A stretch of 64,000 nucleotides of DNA from Hymenobacter citatus. GTDB taxonomy: Bacteria > Bacteroidota > Bacteroidia > Cytophagales > Hymenobacteraceae. The DNA is taken from assembly GCF_014333615.1 (NCBI RefSeq), contig NZ_JACSCY010000005.1, forward strand, positions 186,001 to 250,000, given 5' to 3'. Positions 1-7,791 of the stretch are shown here, piece by piece. The translations under genes and the position numbers were made by a program. The notes below the pieces were generated by a model. The model did no database searches, had not been told where the DNA came from, and saw nothing but the letters and a program-made list of their open reading frames with translations. Each line of letters starts with the position of its first letter. Position 1 is the stretch's first letter.

Positions 1-174
1 GAGCAGGAGTTTGGAGCTGAATAATGACTACAAAAGGTTTATTTTTTAAAATCACATAATTATACTACAACTCAAACGTGTTTTTTAGGGTTGAAGTACT
101 AGAAAGCTGTTTATCTTACAGCACTACCCATTTGCTGGTAGCAAATGGTTTTCTTTCCTTTTAATCCTCTTTTT
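1..174. other. Leading edge, no assignable gene
   Basis: The first 24 bases read as seven open codons followed by TAA, which could be the end of a gene lying before the window, but seven codons prove nothing. The rest up to 126 is AT-rich and I see no coding pattern in it. Confidence 0.3.
127..162 (+). terminator. Rho-independent terminator
   Basis: A perfect 9-bp stem (CCATTTGCT, loop GGT, AGCAAATGG) is followed directly by a T-rich tract. It would end a plus-strand transcript entering from before the window and sits just ahead of the small ORF at 175. Confidence 0.6.
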
Positions 175-288
175 ATGTCTTGGTTAATTCTTCTGGGTCT
201 AATTGTCGCAACTGCCGTACTCGCCCTTAGCACTGTAAATAATTTGAAAGAAATGATGCGGCCGGAAACTGTACCTGCCCGTCAATAA
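175..288 (+). CDS. Predicted 37-residue single-pass membrane protein
   Basis: An ATG ORF of 37 codons that I do not recognise. Residues 4 to 20 are almost entirely Leu, Ile, Val, Ala and Gly and would form one membrane helix; the tail NNLKEMMRPE is polar and would face one side. Support comes from its placement: it lies between a terminator at 127-162 and a second one at 304-346, as a monocistronic unit should. There is no Shine-Dalgarno motif, only an AT-rich leader, which is normal in Bacteroidota. A chance ORF cannot be excluded from sequence alone. Confidence 0.5.
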   Translation: MSWLILLGLIVATAVLALSTVNNLKEMMRPETVPARQ

Positions 289-303
289 TTTTCGGATTTT
301 GAA

Positions 304-346
304 AAACAACGGGGGCTTCCTATTCAGGAAGCCCCCGTTGTTTTTT
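304..346. terminator. Strong bidirectional terminator
   Basis: A 16-bp stem (AACAACGGGGGCTTCC and its complement) closes a 6-base loop and has an A run before it and a T run after it, so it can stop transcription from both sides: the small ORF at 175 and the minus-strand gene ending at 427. Confidence 0.85.
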
Positions 347-426
347 GTCAGGGTAGCTGGATGCTATTGATTGCTGATTCCTACGAAAAATCAATTTATA
401 GCAGCAATTCAACTGTCAATTGTTCC

Positions 427-816
427 TCAGCGAATCACCAACTTGCGCATCTCGCTCACGTTTTCGCCTTCCAGCTTAATGTAATACAGGCCGCTGGATA
501 TTTTGCTTAAGTCCAAGGTTTTGGTGGTACGGTCGCTCAGTTCTGTAAGCAGTTCGCGGTACACCACCGAGCCAATGACGTTTAGCACCCGTAGTTCCAC
601 CCGTCGGTTTTCAAATCCGTTGATAGTGAGGTGCACAATACCCGTGCTGGGGTTGGGATACACCAGCACCGATTTCTCATCCGACAAGGCGGTCTTAGGA
701 AACCCCGTGCGGGTGCTTACTACCTGGGCCGCCGCGCAAGTGGGTAATGCGCTACCAATAAGGCCAGCGCTGCCCGTTATCAGTATAAAGAGTAAATAAT
801 GTAACCGTTTCATCAT
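427..816 (-). CDS. Minimal type IX secretion cargo: signal peptide plus sorting domain
   Basis: A 129-residue protein. Residues 1 to about 30 are a signal peptide ending near CAAAQ. From about residue 50 the protein matches a type A C-terminal sorting domain of the Bacteroidota type IX secretion system: VYPNPSTG, then alternating strands, a GSVVY turn, SGLYYIKLE and a terminal KLVIR. Only about 20 residues separate the two, so there is no room for an enzyme or adhesin domain. Two adjacent ATG codons (814-816 and 811-813) could both start it; the first is used here. A TACCTTTG promoter element lies at 888-895 on the same strand. It may be a stand-alone sorting-domain protein or the remnant of a larger cargo. 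Confidence 0.8.
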   Translation of the reverse strand: MMKRLHYLLFILITGSAGLIGSALPTCAAAQVVSTRTGFPKTALSDEKSVLVYPNPSTGIVHLTINGFENRRVELRVLNVIGSVVYRELLTELSDRTTKTLDLSKISSGLYYIKLEGENVSEMRKLVIR

Positions 817-887
817 AGACGGGAAATAGAGTGGACGTATTATCAGCCAGTCTGTGGTTCTAAACGGCTGGTATTTTATTAGGTTTA

Positions 888-895
888 CAAAGGTA
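888..895 (-). promoter_or_regulatory. Bacteroidota -7 element (TACCTTTG)
   Basis: Read on the minus strand this matches TAnnTTTG and would give a leader of about 65 bases for the type IX cargo gene. I found no TTG at the ideal 19-base spacing upstream, so only the -7 half is supported. Confidence 0.45.
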
Positions 896-991
896 GAGAG
901 ACAATTTTGGCAATTTTAACAAAATATAATTTATCTATGAAAATAACCTTAGCTACCGATTACTTTTCAACACGTTAGCCCATAAAAACAT

Positions 992-2110
992 TTGGACGTT
1001 CTCATTATCGGTGGTGGTTTAGCTGGTCTGGCGGCAGCCCTCGACCTACGGCAGCGCGGCTACAGTGTGACGCTGGTAGAGCGCAAGCGCTACCCATTTC
1101 ATAAGGTGTGCGGCGAGTACGTTTCCCAAGAAGTGGTGCCCTACCTGCACCGGTTGGGTGCACCACCCGCCCCCCTGGGGCCTGCCGCCATTAGCCGTTT
1201 GCAGGTGAGTGCGCCAAACGGCGCACTGCTTTCGGCCCCACTCGCATTAGGTGGATTTGGGGTGAGTCGCTATCGGCTTGATCAGTACCTAGCCGAGTTG
1301 GCGCAGGCGCGCGGCGTGGTGGTGGAGCAGGGCGCAACCGTGACTACTGTAGCCTACGATGCTGCCGCCAACCAGCACCACCTGACCCTGGCCGATGGCC
1401 GGGCCCTGACAGCCCGCTTGGTGTTGGGCACTTATGGCAAGCGCGCTAACCTGGACCGCCAGCTGCAGCGGCCGTTTTTTCAGCAACGCTCGCCCTACCT
1501 CGGCGTGAAGTACCACCTGCGCCTGCCCGGCCACCCCCGCGACCTGATTTCCCTGCACAACTTCGCCGATGGCTACGCGGGCTTTTCGGCTATTGAGGAA
1601 GATAAGCTGTGCTTCTGCTACCTCACTACCCGCCGCAATCTGAAAGCCCACGGCACCATTGCCGAGCTGGAAGCGCAGGTACTCATGCGTAATCCGCATC
1701 TGCGCGCCATTCTCACCGGCGCCGAGCAGCTTTACCCTCAGCCCGAGGTCATCAATGAAATTTCCTTTGCACCCAAGTCCTGCGTGGAAGACCACGTGCT
1801 GCTGTGCGGCGACGCCGCCGGCCTAATTACACCACTGTGCGGCAACGGTATGGCCATGGCGCTGCACGGCGCTTGCCTTGCGGCCGGGCACGCCCACCAC
1901 TTTTTGCAGGGCCAGATAAGTAGGGCAGCGCTGGAAATGGCGTATACCTACAGCTGGCAACAGCAATTTGGCGCCCGCCTGCGGGTAGGGCGCCTGGTAC
2001 AGCGGCTGTTTGGGCAACCTCACCTCAGCAACTGGGTGGTAGGGGGGCTGCGCCACTGGCCTAGCGCGGTGCAGGCCCTGGTGGCCCGCACGCACGGCCA
2101 ACCCTTCTGA
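992..2110 (+). CDS. FAD-dependent oxidoreductase of the type III polyketide cluster
   Basis: A 372-residue flavoprotein. The N-terminus carries the Rossmann FAD motif IIGGGLAGLAAA followed by the acidic residue of VTLVERK; KVCGEYVS is typical of the geranylgeranyl reductase/halogenase-like group, and LLCGDAAGLITPLCGNGMA is the second FAD-contacting motif. The start must be TTG at 992, because the frame has a stop at 983-985 and the nucleotide-binding motif begins six residues in. It lies 37 bases ahead of the polyketide synthase ORF and is probably co-transcribed with it. By analogy with the srsABC phenolic lipid cluster of Streptomyces griseus it may hydroxylate the aromatic polyketide; an alternative is reduction of an acyl or isoprenoid chain. 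Confidence 0.85.
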   Translation: MDVLIIGGGLAGLAAALDLRQRGYSVTLVERKRYPFHKVCGEYVSQEVVPYLHRLGAPPAPLGPAAISRLQVSAPNGALLSAPLALGGFGVSRYRLDQYLAELAQARGVVVEQGATVTTVAYDAAANQHHLTLADGRALTARLVLGTYGKRANLDRQLQRPFFQQRSPYLGVKYHLRLPGHPRDLISLHNFADGYAGFSAIEEDKLCFCYLTTRRNLKAHGTIAELEAQVLMRNPHLRAILTGAEQLYPQPEVINEISFAPKSCVEDHVLLCGDAAGLITPLCGNGMAMALHGACLAAGHAHHFLQGQISRAALEMAYTYSWQQQFGARLRVGRLVQRLFGQPHLSNWVVGGLRHWPSAVQALVARTHGQPF

Positions 2111-2165
2111 ACATGATTATGCTACCCTCGCGCTGCCACCCAATAAATTGCGTATACTGTCAGCA

Positions 2166-3278
2166 ATGACCAGCTACTTGTGTGCTATTGGCACAGCCAA
2201 TCCTCCCCACCGCATTCCTCAATCTCAGATTGCCCATTTCATGGCCGATGCTTTGTCGTTTGACGAAGCAGAAACCCGCCGCCTGCGGGCGTTGTATCGG
2301 GCTTCTGGCATTGGGCAGCGCTATTCCGTATTACCCGACTACGCCGAGGAAAACGGCAACTTCACCTTCTTTCCCAATACCCCGCAACTGGAGCCATTCC
2401 CTCGGGTAGGGCCACGCATGGAGCAGTACCGCGCCCACGCGCTGCCGCTGGCGGTAGCCGCCGTACAGTCCTGCCTGGCCCAGATGCAGGATGCCTCCCT
2501 ACCCCATAGCATCACGCATCTGGTAACGGTGAGCTGCACAGGCATGTATGCGCCGGGGCTGGATATTGAACTGGTAGAGGCGTTGGGACTGAGCCCGCAC
2601 GTGCAGCGCACATGCGTCAACTTTATGGGGTGCTATGCTGCCTTTAATGGCCTGAAGCTGGCCGACGCCTTTTGCCGAGCCGATGCGCAAGCCCGCGTGC
2701 TGGTGGTGTGCGCCGAGTTGTGCACTCTACACTTCCAGAAGCGTCGTGATGATGATGACCTGATATCCAATGCTTTGTTTGGCGATGGCGCGGCGGCAGC
2801 TTTAGTGCAGGCCCAACCGGCTGCCCATGGCCCTAGTCTGGCGCTGCAAGCCTTCCATTGCGACCTGGTACCCGACGGCCGTGCCGATATGGCGTGGCAC
2901 ATCAACGATTTTGGCTTCGAGATGACGCTTTCTTCCTATGTGCCAGGCCTGATCAAGCAGGGCATTCAGCACCTGGCCGATGGGTTGCTGGCCCGTTTGC
3001 CGGTTCGGCTGAGTGATATCAAACTGTTTGCGATTCATCCGGGCGGGCGGCGCATCCTGGAAGCCATTGAGCAAGCTCTGGGCCTCACGCACCACGACAA
3101 CCGCTTTGCCTACCAAGTACTGCGCGACTACGGCAATATGTCGTCGGCTACGGTGCTGTTTGTCTTGGCTGAGTTGATGCAAAACCTCACGCCCGCCCAG
3201 AACGGCGCGCCCGCCCTCAGCTTCGCCTTCGGACCAGGGCTTACACTGGAAGCGCTGCTGATGGAGGTGAAGTGGTGA
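2166..3278 (+). CDS. Type III polyketide synthase
   Basis: A chalcone/stilbene-synthase superfamily enzyme of 370 residues, expected to act as a homodimer that extends an acyl-CoA starter with malonyl-CoA and cyclises the chain. The complete catalytic triad is visible: Cys156 in NFMGCYAAF, His291 in AIHPGG and Asn324 in YGNMSS, with spacing like that of plant chalcone synthase. ATG at 2166 is preferred; an in-frame TTG at 2148 would add six residues not expected in the family. The last codons and the TGA lie inside the left arm of the large inverted repeat at 3265-3478, so the final residues EVKW are encoded by repeat sequence. Product is unknown; an alkylresorcinol or alkylpyrone is the reasonable guess given the neighbours. 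Confidence 0.93.
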   Translation: MTSYLCAIGTANPPHRIPQSQIAHFMADALSFDEAETRRLRALYRASGIGQRYSVLPDYAEENGNFTFFPNTPQLEPFPRVGPRMEQYRAHALPLAVAAVQSCLAQMQDASLPHSITHLVTVSCTGMYAPGLDIELVEALGLSPHVQRTCVNFMGCYAAFNGLKLADAFCRADAQARVLVVCAELCTLHFQKRRDDDDLISNALFGDGAAAALVQAQPAAHGPSLALQAFHCDLVPDGRADMAWHINDFGFEMTLSSYVPGLIKQGIQHLADGLLARLPVRLSDIKLFAIHPGGRRILEAIEQALGLTHHDNRFAYQVLRDYGNMSSATVLFVLAELMQNLTPAQNGAPALSFAFGPGLTLEALLMEVKW

Positions 3279-3478
3279 GTAGTGAAATGGTGAGATGGTG
3301 AATGGAAAACGTCTGTCATTCTGAGCGTGCGAAGGACCTTATGGCAGTTGAACGATGAACGCGAGGACAAACCGTTACTATACATGTCGTTCAACTGCCA
3401 TAAGGTCCTTCGCACGCTCAGGATGACAGGCGTTTTTCCATTCACCATCTCACCATTTCACTACTCACCACTTCACCT
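3265..3478. repeat. Giant inverted repeat, family A stem with 8-9 bp tandem outer arms
   Basis: Arms 3265-3355 and 3387-3478 are about 90 bp with few mismatches around a 31-base loop. The outer third is made of GGTGAGAT/GGTGAAAT-like units, the middle is the family A core (GTCATTCTGAGC ... GAAGGACCTT), and the inner part carries GAACGA. The synthase stop codon (3276-3278) lies in the left arm. Confidence 0.93.
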
Positions 3479-3486
3479 TTCCCCGC

Positions 3487-4206
3487 ATGCCTGATTTGAG
3501 CCGCCGGTCTACGCAGCCGGAGTTGATGGACGATGTAACACTGGCCTCCGACGCGCTGCGGCAGAACCTCGACGAGCTGGAAACCATCAACATGTGGCTA
3601 GGTGGCTACCGCCCGGTACTGACGGCACTGGCCGCCCTGCGCCCGCATTGGCCGCCCAACCGCCCGCTTCGCCTGGCCGACCTGGGCAGCGGCGGTGGCG
3701 ACACGCTTCGACACATTGCCCGCTGGGCGCGGCGGCAGGCCCTACCCATTGAGTTGGTTGGCATCGATGCCAATGCCTTCATGCTAGGCTATGCCGCCGA
3801 CAAGACCCGCGCCTACGCCGAAATCAGCTTTCAGCAGCAGGACATCTTCTCTCCCGAATTTCAGCGCCAGCCCTTCGATGTGCTCACGTGCAGCTTGTTT
3901 TGCCACCATTTCACCGATGCAGAGCTGGTGCCGCTGCTACGTCAATGGCATCAGCAGGCCCGCGTAGCCGTGGTCATTAACGATTTGCATCGTCACCCAC
4001 TGGCCTACCACAGCATCCACTGGCTAACGCGCCTGCTGGGCGGCTCCTACCTCGTGCAACACGATGCCCCGCTGTCGGTGGCCCGCGCCTTTACTCGCCA
4101 AGACTGGCAACGCCTATTAGCCGCCGCCGGTATCCAGCACTACGCGTTGCGCTGGTGCTGGGCTTTCCGCTGGCAAGTGGTGCTGTACGGTGAGATGGTG
4201 AGATAG
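3487..4206 (+). CDS. Class I SAM-dependent methyltransferase of the polyketide cluster
   Basis: A 239-residue methyltransferase. Motif I LADLGSGGGDT lies near residue 60, followed by the acidic loop VGIDAN and a motif near QQQDIFS; CSLFCHHFTD is typical of the group that methylates quinones and phenolic lipids. The neighbouring synthase and flavoprotein suggest an aromatic hydroxyl or carboxyl of the polyketide as substrate, as with SrsB in the streptomycete srs cluster (inference). The last five residues GEMVR and the TAG come from the tandem arm of the next inverted repeat, so the natural C-terminus was probably altered when the repeat arrived. Confidence 0.88.
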   Translation: MPDLSRRSTQPELMDDVTLASDALRQNLDELETINMWLGGYRPVLTALAALRPHWPPNRPLRLADLGSGGGDTLRHIARWARRQALPIELVGIDANAFMLGYAADKTRAYAEISFQQQDIFSPEFQRQPFDVLTCSLFCHHFTDAELVPLLRQWHQQARVAVVINDLHRHPLAYHSIHWLTRLLGGSYLVQHDAPLSVARAFTRQDWQRLLAAAGIQHYALRWCWAFRWQVVLYGEMVR

Positions 4207-4402
4207 TGAAATGGTGAGATGGTGAGTTGTCGTTCTGTCATCCTGAGCTTGCGAAGGCCCTTCTCACGCGTGAACGACTATCGTACCAACGGCTCGTTTT
4301 CTCGTTCGTCGTTCACGCGTGAGAAGGGCCTTCGACACTTGCCTGATGCGCCGCTTGATACAGAACGACAACTCACCATTTCACCATTTCACCATCTCAC
4401 CA
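4189..4402. repeat. Inverted repeat, family A, between convergent genes
   Basis: Arms 4189-4278 and about 4308-4402. Outer tandem GGTGAGAT units, then GTCATCCTGAGCTTGCGAAGG on the left; the right arm has a variant insert (CATCAGGC-like) also seen in the repeats at 13690 and 32230. The methyltransferase stop (4204-4206) is inside the left arm, and the stop of the minus-strand gene at 4403 abuts the right arm. Confidence 0.9.
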
Positions 4403-5311
4403 CTACCCCCATATCTCCGTGGCAGTGCGAAAGGTGTTGACATGGGCGTCGAGGATGTCGGCGAGGCGGGGAGAGTAGCCACCGCCCATGCACACCACCA
4501 CGGGTAGGCGGTGCTGATGGCAGAGGCGTAGCACGAGCTGGTCGCGCTGGCGGCAGCCTTCGCGGGTGAGGCTCAAGTAGCCCAGCTTATCAGTGGTCAG
4601 CACATCGACGCCGGCCTGGTAGAATACGAAGTCCGGTTGTACCTCATCCAGCAAACGGGGTAGGGTATCGGCTAGCAGCTTGAGGTACTCGGCGTCGGTG
4701 GTGCCGTCGGGGAGGGGGAGGTCGAGGTCGGAGCGCTCTTTGCGGCCGGGGTAGTTGCGGGCGCCGTGCATCGAGAACGTGAACACGCGCGGCTCGTACT
4801 CAAAAATGCGCGCCGTCCCATTGCCCTGGTGTACGTCCAAGTCCACAATCAGCACCTTGCCTACCCCTAGCTTCGGCTGGGCCAGCAGGTAGGCCGCGCC
4901 TGCCGCCTGGTCGTTGAACAGGCAAAACCCTTCGCCCCTATCAGCAAATGCATGGTGGGTGCCACCGGCAATGTTGAGGGCTACCCCCGTTTGCAACGCG
5001 CGGCGGGCAGCCTCCAGCGTACCTTCCAAAATGGTTACTTCCCGCTGCACCAGCTGTGGGCTCCACGGGAAGCCCGTGGCCCGCTCTTCCTGCCGCGTGA
5101 GCTGGCCCGTGGTGAGGCGGTGATAGTAATCTGCGGTATGCACGCGCAGGATATCCGCCGCGGCAGCCGGCGCGGGTGCAAACAAATCGGCTTCCGTGAT
5201 GATGCCTTCGCGCAGCAACTGCGCGGGTAGCAGCTCGTATTTGAGCATGGGAAACCGGTGGTTTTCGGGCAACGGGTGGGCGTAGCAGGGCGCCCAAGCA
5301 ACAGGCAGCAT
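4403..5311 (-). CDS. Histone deacetylase family zinc amidohydrolase
   Basis: A 302-residue member of the arginase/deacetylase fold, class similar to bacterial acetoin-utilisation and acetylpolyamine amidohydrolases. Active-site parts are all present: the His pair in GGTHHAF (residues 117-122), the zinc ligands Asp159 and His161 in DLDVHQGNG, and Asp236 in YQAGVDVL; the final GGGYS loop is also there. The frame is open further upstream, but the family start is the Met at 5311 (MLPVAWAPCYAHPLPE), since homologues begin this way. Substrate cannot be read from sequence; acetylated small amines or protein lysines are the usual ones. Confidence 0.9.
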   Translation of the reverse strand: MLPVAWAPCYAHPLPENHRFPMLKYELLPAQLLREGIITEADLFAPAPAAAADILRVHTADYYHRLTTGQLTRQEERATGFPWSPQLVQREVTILEGTLEAARRALQTGVALNIAGGTHHAFADRGEGFCLFNDQAAGAAYLLAQPKLGVGKVLIVDLDVHQGNGTARIFEYEPRVFTFSMHGARNYPGRKERSDLDLPLPDGTTDAEYLKLLADTLPRLLDEVQPDFVFYQAGVDVLTTDKLGYLSLTREGCRQRDQLVLRLCHQHRLPVVVCMGGGYSPRLADILDAHVNTFRTATEIWG

Positions 5312-5340
5312 AGAATAGGAATGAGCGGCCGGTGCACAAA

Positions 5341-5372
5341 GAAGCCCGGCCGGTTGGTCGGGCTTTTTGGGT
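5341..5372 (-). terminator. Terminator downstream of tRNA-Val
   Basis: AGCCCGACC and its near-complement form a GC-rich stem followed on the minus strand by TTCTTT, about 80 bases after the tRNA. The plus-strand version also ends in TTTTT, so it may act in both directions. Confidence 0.6.
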
Positions 5373-5450
5373 GATTCAGGTACTGCATCGTTGGCGAAAC
5401 CGTCGGCAGATTCCAGATCGGCCTCACTCACGATGTTTTGCGGACCTACG

Positions 5451-5525
5451 TGAGGCGTACTGGGCTCGAACCAGTGACCTCTACCCTGTCAAGGTAGCGC
5501 TCTGAACCAACTGAGCTAACGCCCC
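5451..5525 (-). tRNA. tRNA-Val (anticodon GAC)
   Basis: A 75-base cloverleaf: acceptor stem GGGGCGT/ACGCCTC with one G-U pair, discriminator A, D-arm GCTC/GAGC, anticodon stem CTACC/GGTAG with loop TTGACAG giving anticodon GAC, and T-arm ACTGG-TTCGAGC-CCAGT. CCA is not encoded. It is the only tRNA gene I found in the window. Confidence 0.95.
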
Positions 5526-5734
5526 GCAAGCCCGCTGGCGGCGGCCGGGATTAGCAGCTAAGATACGATGCGGCACCGTAGCAACAACTATTTATACTGG
5601 TATTTTTTAACCAACCCGCCTGCCTACGCAACTTTCTACCCACAGTGAAGTATAGCCGCTTACGGATGTTATGCGAGCCGCGCTTTCGCCGCTACCTACT
5701 TCCGTCATTTACGCTGCTTGATTTCCTTCTCCTT

Positions 5735-6424
5735 ATGAAAAAGATTACGCTTCTATTGGCCGCATTTGCAGCCTCCCTTTCACTGGCCCATGCGCAAGTG
5801 CGGCCCGGGGGCGCCATGTCCTCCACAGACTATTTCCGCTCCAGCTCCGACTCGCGCAACAATGGCTTTGGCGTGAAGGGTGGTTTTAACCTCACCAACG
5901 TACACGGCGACGACAAAGGTGGCATTCCGGCCCGCGAGAACTTAAACACGTTCCATGCCGGTGTGTATGCCCAGTTCGGCCTCAACAGCAAAGTGGCCAT
6001 TCAGCCCGAGTTGCTGTACTCGCGCCAGGGCTACCGCTACAACCAAACGCAGGCTGGCTCCACGGAGCAACGTGTCAACCGCCTCGACTACCTGAAATTG
6101 CCCGTACTGCTGACGTATAATTTCCTTGATAACGTGAGCGTGCACGTGGGTCCGCAGGTTGCCTTGCTCACGAAAGTGAAAAACGCCGGCGTCGACCAGA
6201 GCATCAGCGACTACGGCTACCACTCGCTCGACTACGGTGTGGTAGGCGGCATAGAGTTCCGGGTTGGTCCGGCCCGCATAGGTGGCCGCTACGACCTAGG
6301 ACTCGCTAAAATCCGGAAAGATGGCTATGCTACTACGGGCGCAGCTGGGCAAATTAACGTACCCAGCGGCGACGTGCGCAACCAAGCCTTCCAGGTGTAT
6401 CTGGGCCTGGGGATTTCCAACTAA
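5735..6424 (+). CDS. Outer membrane beta-barrel protein (PorT-like family)
   Basis: A 229-residue secreted protein. The start is the ATG at 5735, where a clear signal peptide begins (KKITLLLAAFAASLSLAHAQ); open sequence before it is untranslated leader. After cleavage the protein has alternating amphipathic strands with the GVKGGFNLTNV opening and GFGVKGG/YAQFGLNSK pattern of the small Bacteroidota barrels, and ends in an aromatic/hydrophobic strand (QVYLGLGISN). Role unknown; such proteins are common as single genes. It has its own terminator at 6440-6477. Confidence 0.85.
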   Translation: MKKITLLLAAFAASLSLAHAQVRPGGAMSSTDYFRSSSDSRNNGFGVKGGFNLTNVHGDDKGGIPARENLNTFHAGVYAQFGLNSKVAIQPELLYSRQGYRYNQTQAGSTEQRVNRLDYLKLPVLLTYNFLDNVSVHVGPQVALLTKVKNAGVDQSISDYGYHSLDYGVVGGIEFRVGPARIGGRYDLGLAKIRKDGYATTGAAGQINVPSGDVRNQAFQVYLGLGISN

Positions 6425-6439
6425 CTCACATTCAACTCC

Positions 6440-6477
6440 AACAAAAAAGGAAGGCGCCGGGCGTCTTCCTTTTTTGT
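6440..6477 (+). terminator. Rho-independent terminator
   Basis: ACAAAAAAGGAAGGCGCC pairs with GGGCGTCTTCCTTTTTTGT to give a long stem with a T run, directly after the beta-barrel gene. Confidence 0.85.
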
Positions 6478-6498
6478 TAGGGCTTTTTTCAACCTCGC

Positions 6499-7011
6499 AT
6501 GGCTTCTACCCTACTCTTGGTTACGGCAGCCCTACCCGCCATCAACCAAGCCCGCGAGCTTTTGGCCGAGCGGGCTATGGCCGTGCTGGGCGGCTGGGCG
6601 TTGCTGAACCTGTTAGTGAGTGGCTACTTTGTGGCCCGCACCGATGCGCGCACTGTGCTGCATCATTTTCATTTGATGAATGTGGGCTGGAACGTGGTGA
6701 ATCTGTTGCTAGCCGTGGCAGGGCTGCTGCGCGCCAACCCTTACGGGGTAGGCAGCCTTAGCCTAGCCGATAGCCTCACGGCGCAGTTCAACTTCGAGAA
6801 GCTGTTGGTGCTGAACTTGGGCCTCGATGTGGCTTACCTGTGCATTGGCAGCTGGCTACAAGCCCGCGCCGCTACCGACCCGAAGCCAGTCCGGCTACTA
6901 GGCTTTGGCCGGTCGTTGTGGCTACAGGGTGGTTTTCTGCTGCTGTTTGATAGCGGGCTTTATTTAATCTACCACCGCTTTGCGGCGCAGCTTCTACAAC
7001 TGGTAGGCTAG
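6499..7011 (+). CDS. Four-helix integral membrane protein, unknown function
   Basis: A 170-residue protein with four predicted membrane segments: roughly residues 26-46, 58-78, 98-118 and 140-165. Polar signature pieces are HHFHLMNVGWNVVN between helices one and two, FEKLLVLNLGLDVAY before the third, and GFGRSLWLQGGFLLLFD at the last. I believe this corresponds to a Bacteroidota family listed as DUF6992, but that name is from memory and uncertain. ATG at 6499 follows the preceding terminator closely, so the gene probably has its own promoter within the 20-base gap or is transcribed by read-through. Confidence 0.7.
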   Translation: MASTLLLVTAALPAINQARELLAERAMAVLGGWALLNLLVSGYFVARTDARTVLHHFHLMNVGWNVVNLLLAVAGLLRANPYGVGSLSLADSLTAQFNFEKLLVLNLGLDVAYLCIGSWLQARAATDPKPVRLLGFGRSLWLQGGFLLLFDSGLYLIYHRFAAQLLQLVG

Positions 7012-7020
7012 GCATAGGAT

Positions 7021-7066
7021 GGAAATACAAAGCCCCGGCTGCTGAGCAGCCGGGGCTTTGTATTTC
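7021..7066. terminator. Bidirectional terminator between convergent genes
   Basis: A perfect palindrome built on GAAATACAAAGCCCCGGCTG, with A-rich and T-rich flanks, sits between the plus-strand membrane protein and the minus-strand PfpI gene. Confidence 0.9.
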
Positions 7067-7078
7067 TATAGTAGGACG

Positions 7079-7645
7079 TTAGGCTTCTACCGTTTCGCCT
7101 ATCAAGGCTTCTTTAATCTTCTTATTGAAGTTCGGAATATCATCGGGGTTGCGGCTGGTGATGAGGTTACCATCCACTACTACCGTTTCGTCGGACCACT
7201 GGGCGCCGGCGTTTTTCAGGTCGGTTTTGATGCTGGGGTAGCTCGTCATATGCTTGCCGCTTACGAAGCCAGTTTCAATCAGCGTCCAGGGACCGTGGCA
7301 GATGGCGGCTACGGTTTTGCCGGAGCGGGCAAACTCGCCCACAAAATCCACTACGCTTTGCTCTACGCGCAGCTTATCGGGGTTGATTTGGCCACCGGGT
7401 AGCACTAGGGCATCGTAGTCGGCCACTTTCGCGTCGTCGATTACTTTGTCTACGTCTACTTTCTTGCCCCAGTCGGTTTTATCCCAACCCTTAATAGAGC
7501 CGCTTTTCAGGGAGATGACGTCTACTTGAGCGCCTTCGTCTTCCAGAAACTTCTTGGGCTCAGTCAGTTCTACCTGCTCGAAGCCATCGGTAGCCACAAT
7601 GGCTACTTTCTTACCTTTCAATTTATCGCTGCCAAAAATACTCAT
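7079..7645 (-). CDS. DJ-1/PfpI family protein (class I glutamine amidotransferase-like)
   Basis: A 188-residue PfpI-type protein. The nucleophile elbow AAICHGPW puts the reactive cysteine at 116 with His117 next to it, and Glu23 in DGFEQVEL is the conserved acidic partner. The start is the ATG at 7645 (MSIFGSDKLKGKK), 20 residues inside the longest frame. Bacterial relatives are reported as protein deglycases or general stress proteins; which applies here cannot be told. Single gene, with its own terminator. Confidence 0.9.
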   Translation of the reverse strand: MSIFGSDKLKGKKVAIVATDGFEQVELTEPKKFLEDEGAQVDVISLKSGSIKGWDKTDWGKKVDVDKVIDDAKVADYDALVLPGGQINPDKLRVEQSVVDFVGEFARSGKTVAAICHGPWTLIETGFVSGKHMTSYPSIKTDLKNAGAQWSDETVVVDGNLITSRNPDDIPNFNKKIKEALIGETVEA

Positions 7646-7791
7646 GGTGTGTGGTGCGTTTTGGGTGGTGTTATAGAAACAGAGTAGCGCAACCGTAAGC
7701 TGCACTTGTTATCTATTCAACGTATCCTATACCAAGGGGTTAAGCATAAAATTTTGCCCTAGTACTTGCAAAACGCTATGCTACGTAGGTC

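Noticed and set aside
503..799. 98-codon plus-strand ORF opposite the type IX cargo gene
   Set aside because: It is the antisense shadow of a gene with a signal peptide and sorting domain; its product is low-complexity Ser/Thr/Arg.
3310..3440. Possible CRISPR array from recurring 20-30 bp words
   Set aside because: The recurring words are in inverted pairs at scattered loci, with no regular direct repeats and spacers and no cas genes.
5395..5431. N-terminal extension of the deacetylase-like gene up to 5431
   Set aside because: It would pass through the tRNA-Val terminator, and homologues start at the Met encoded at 5311.
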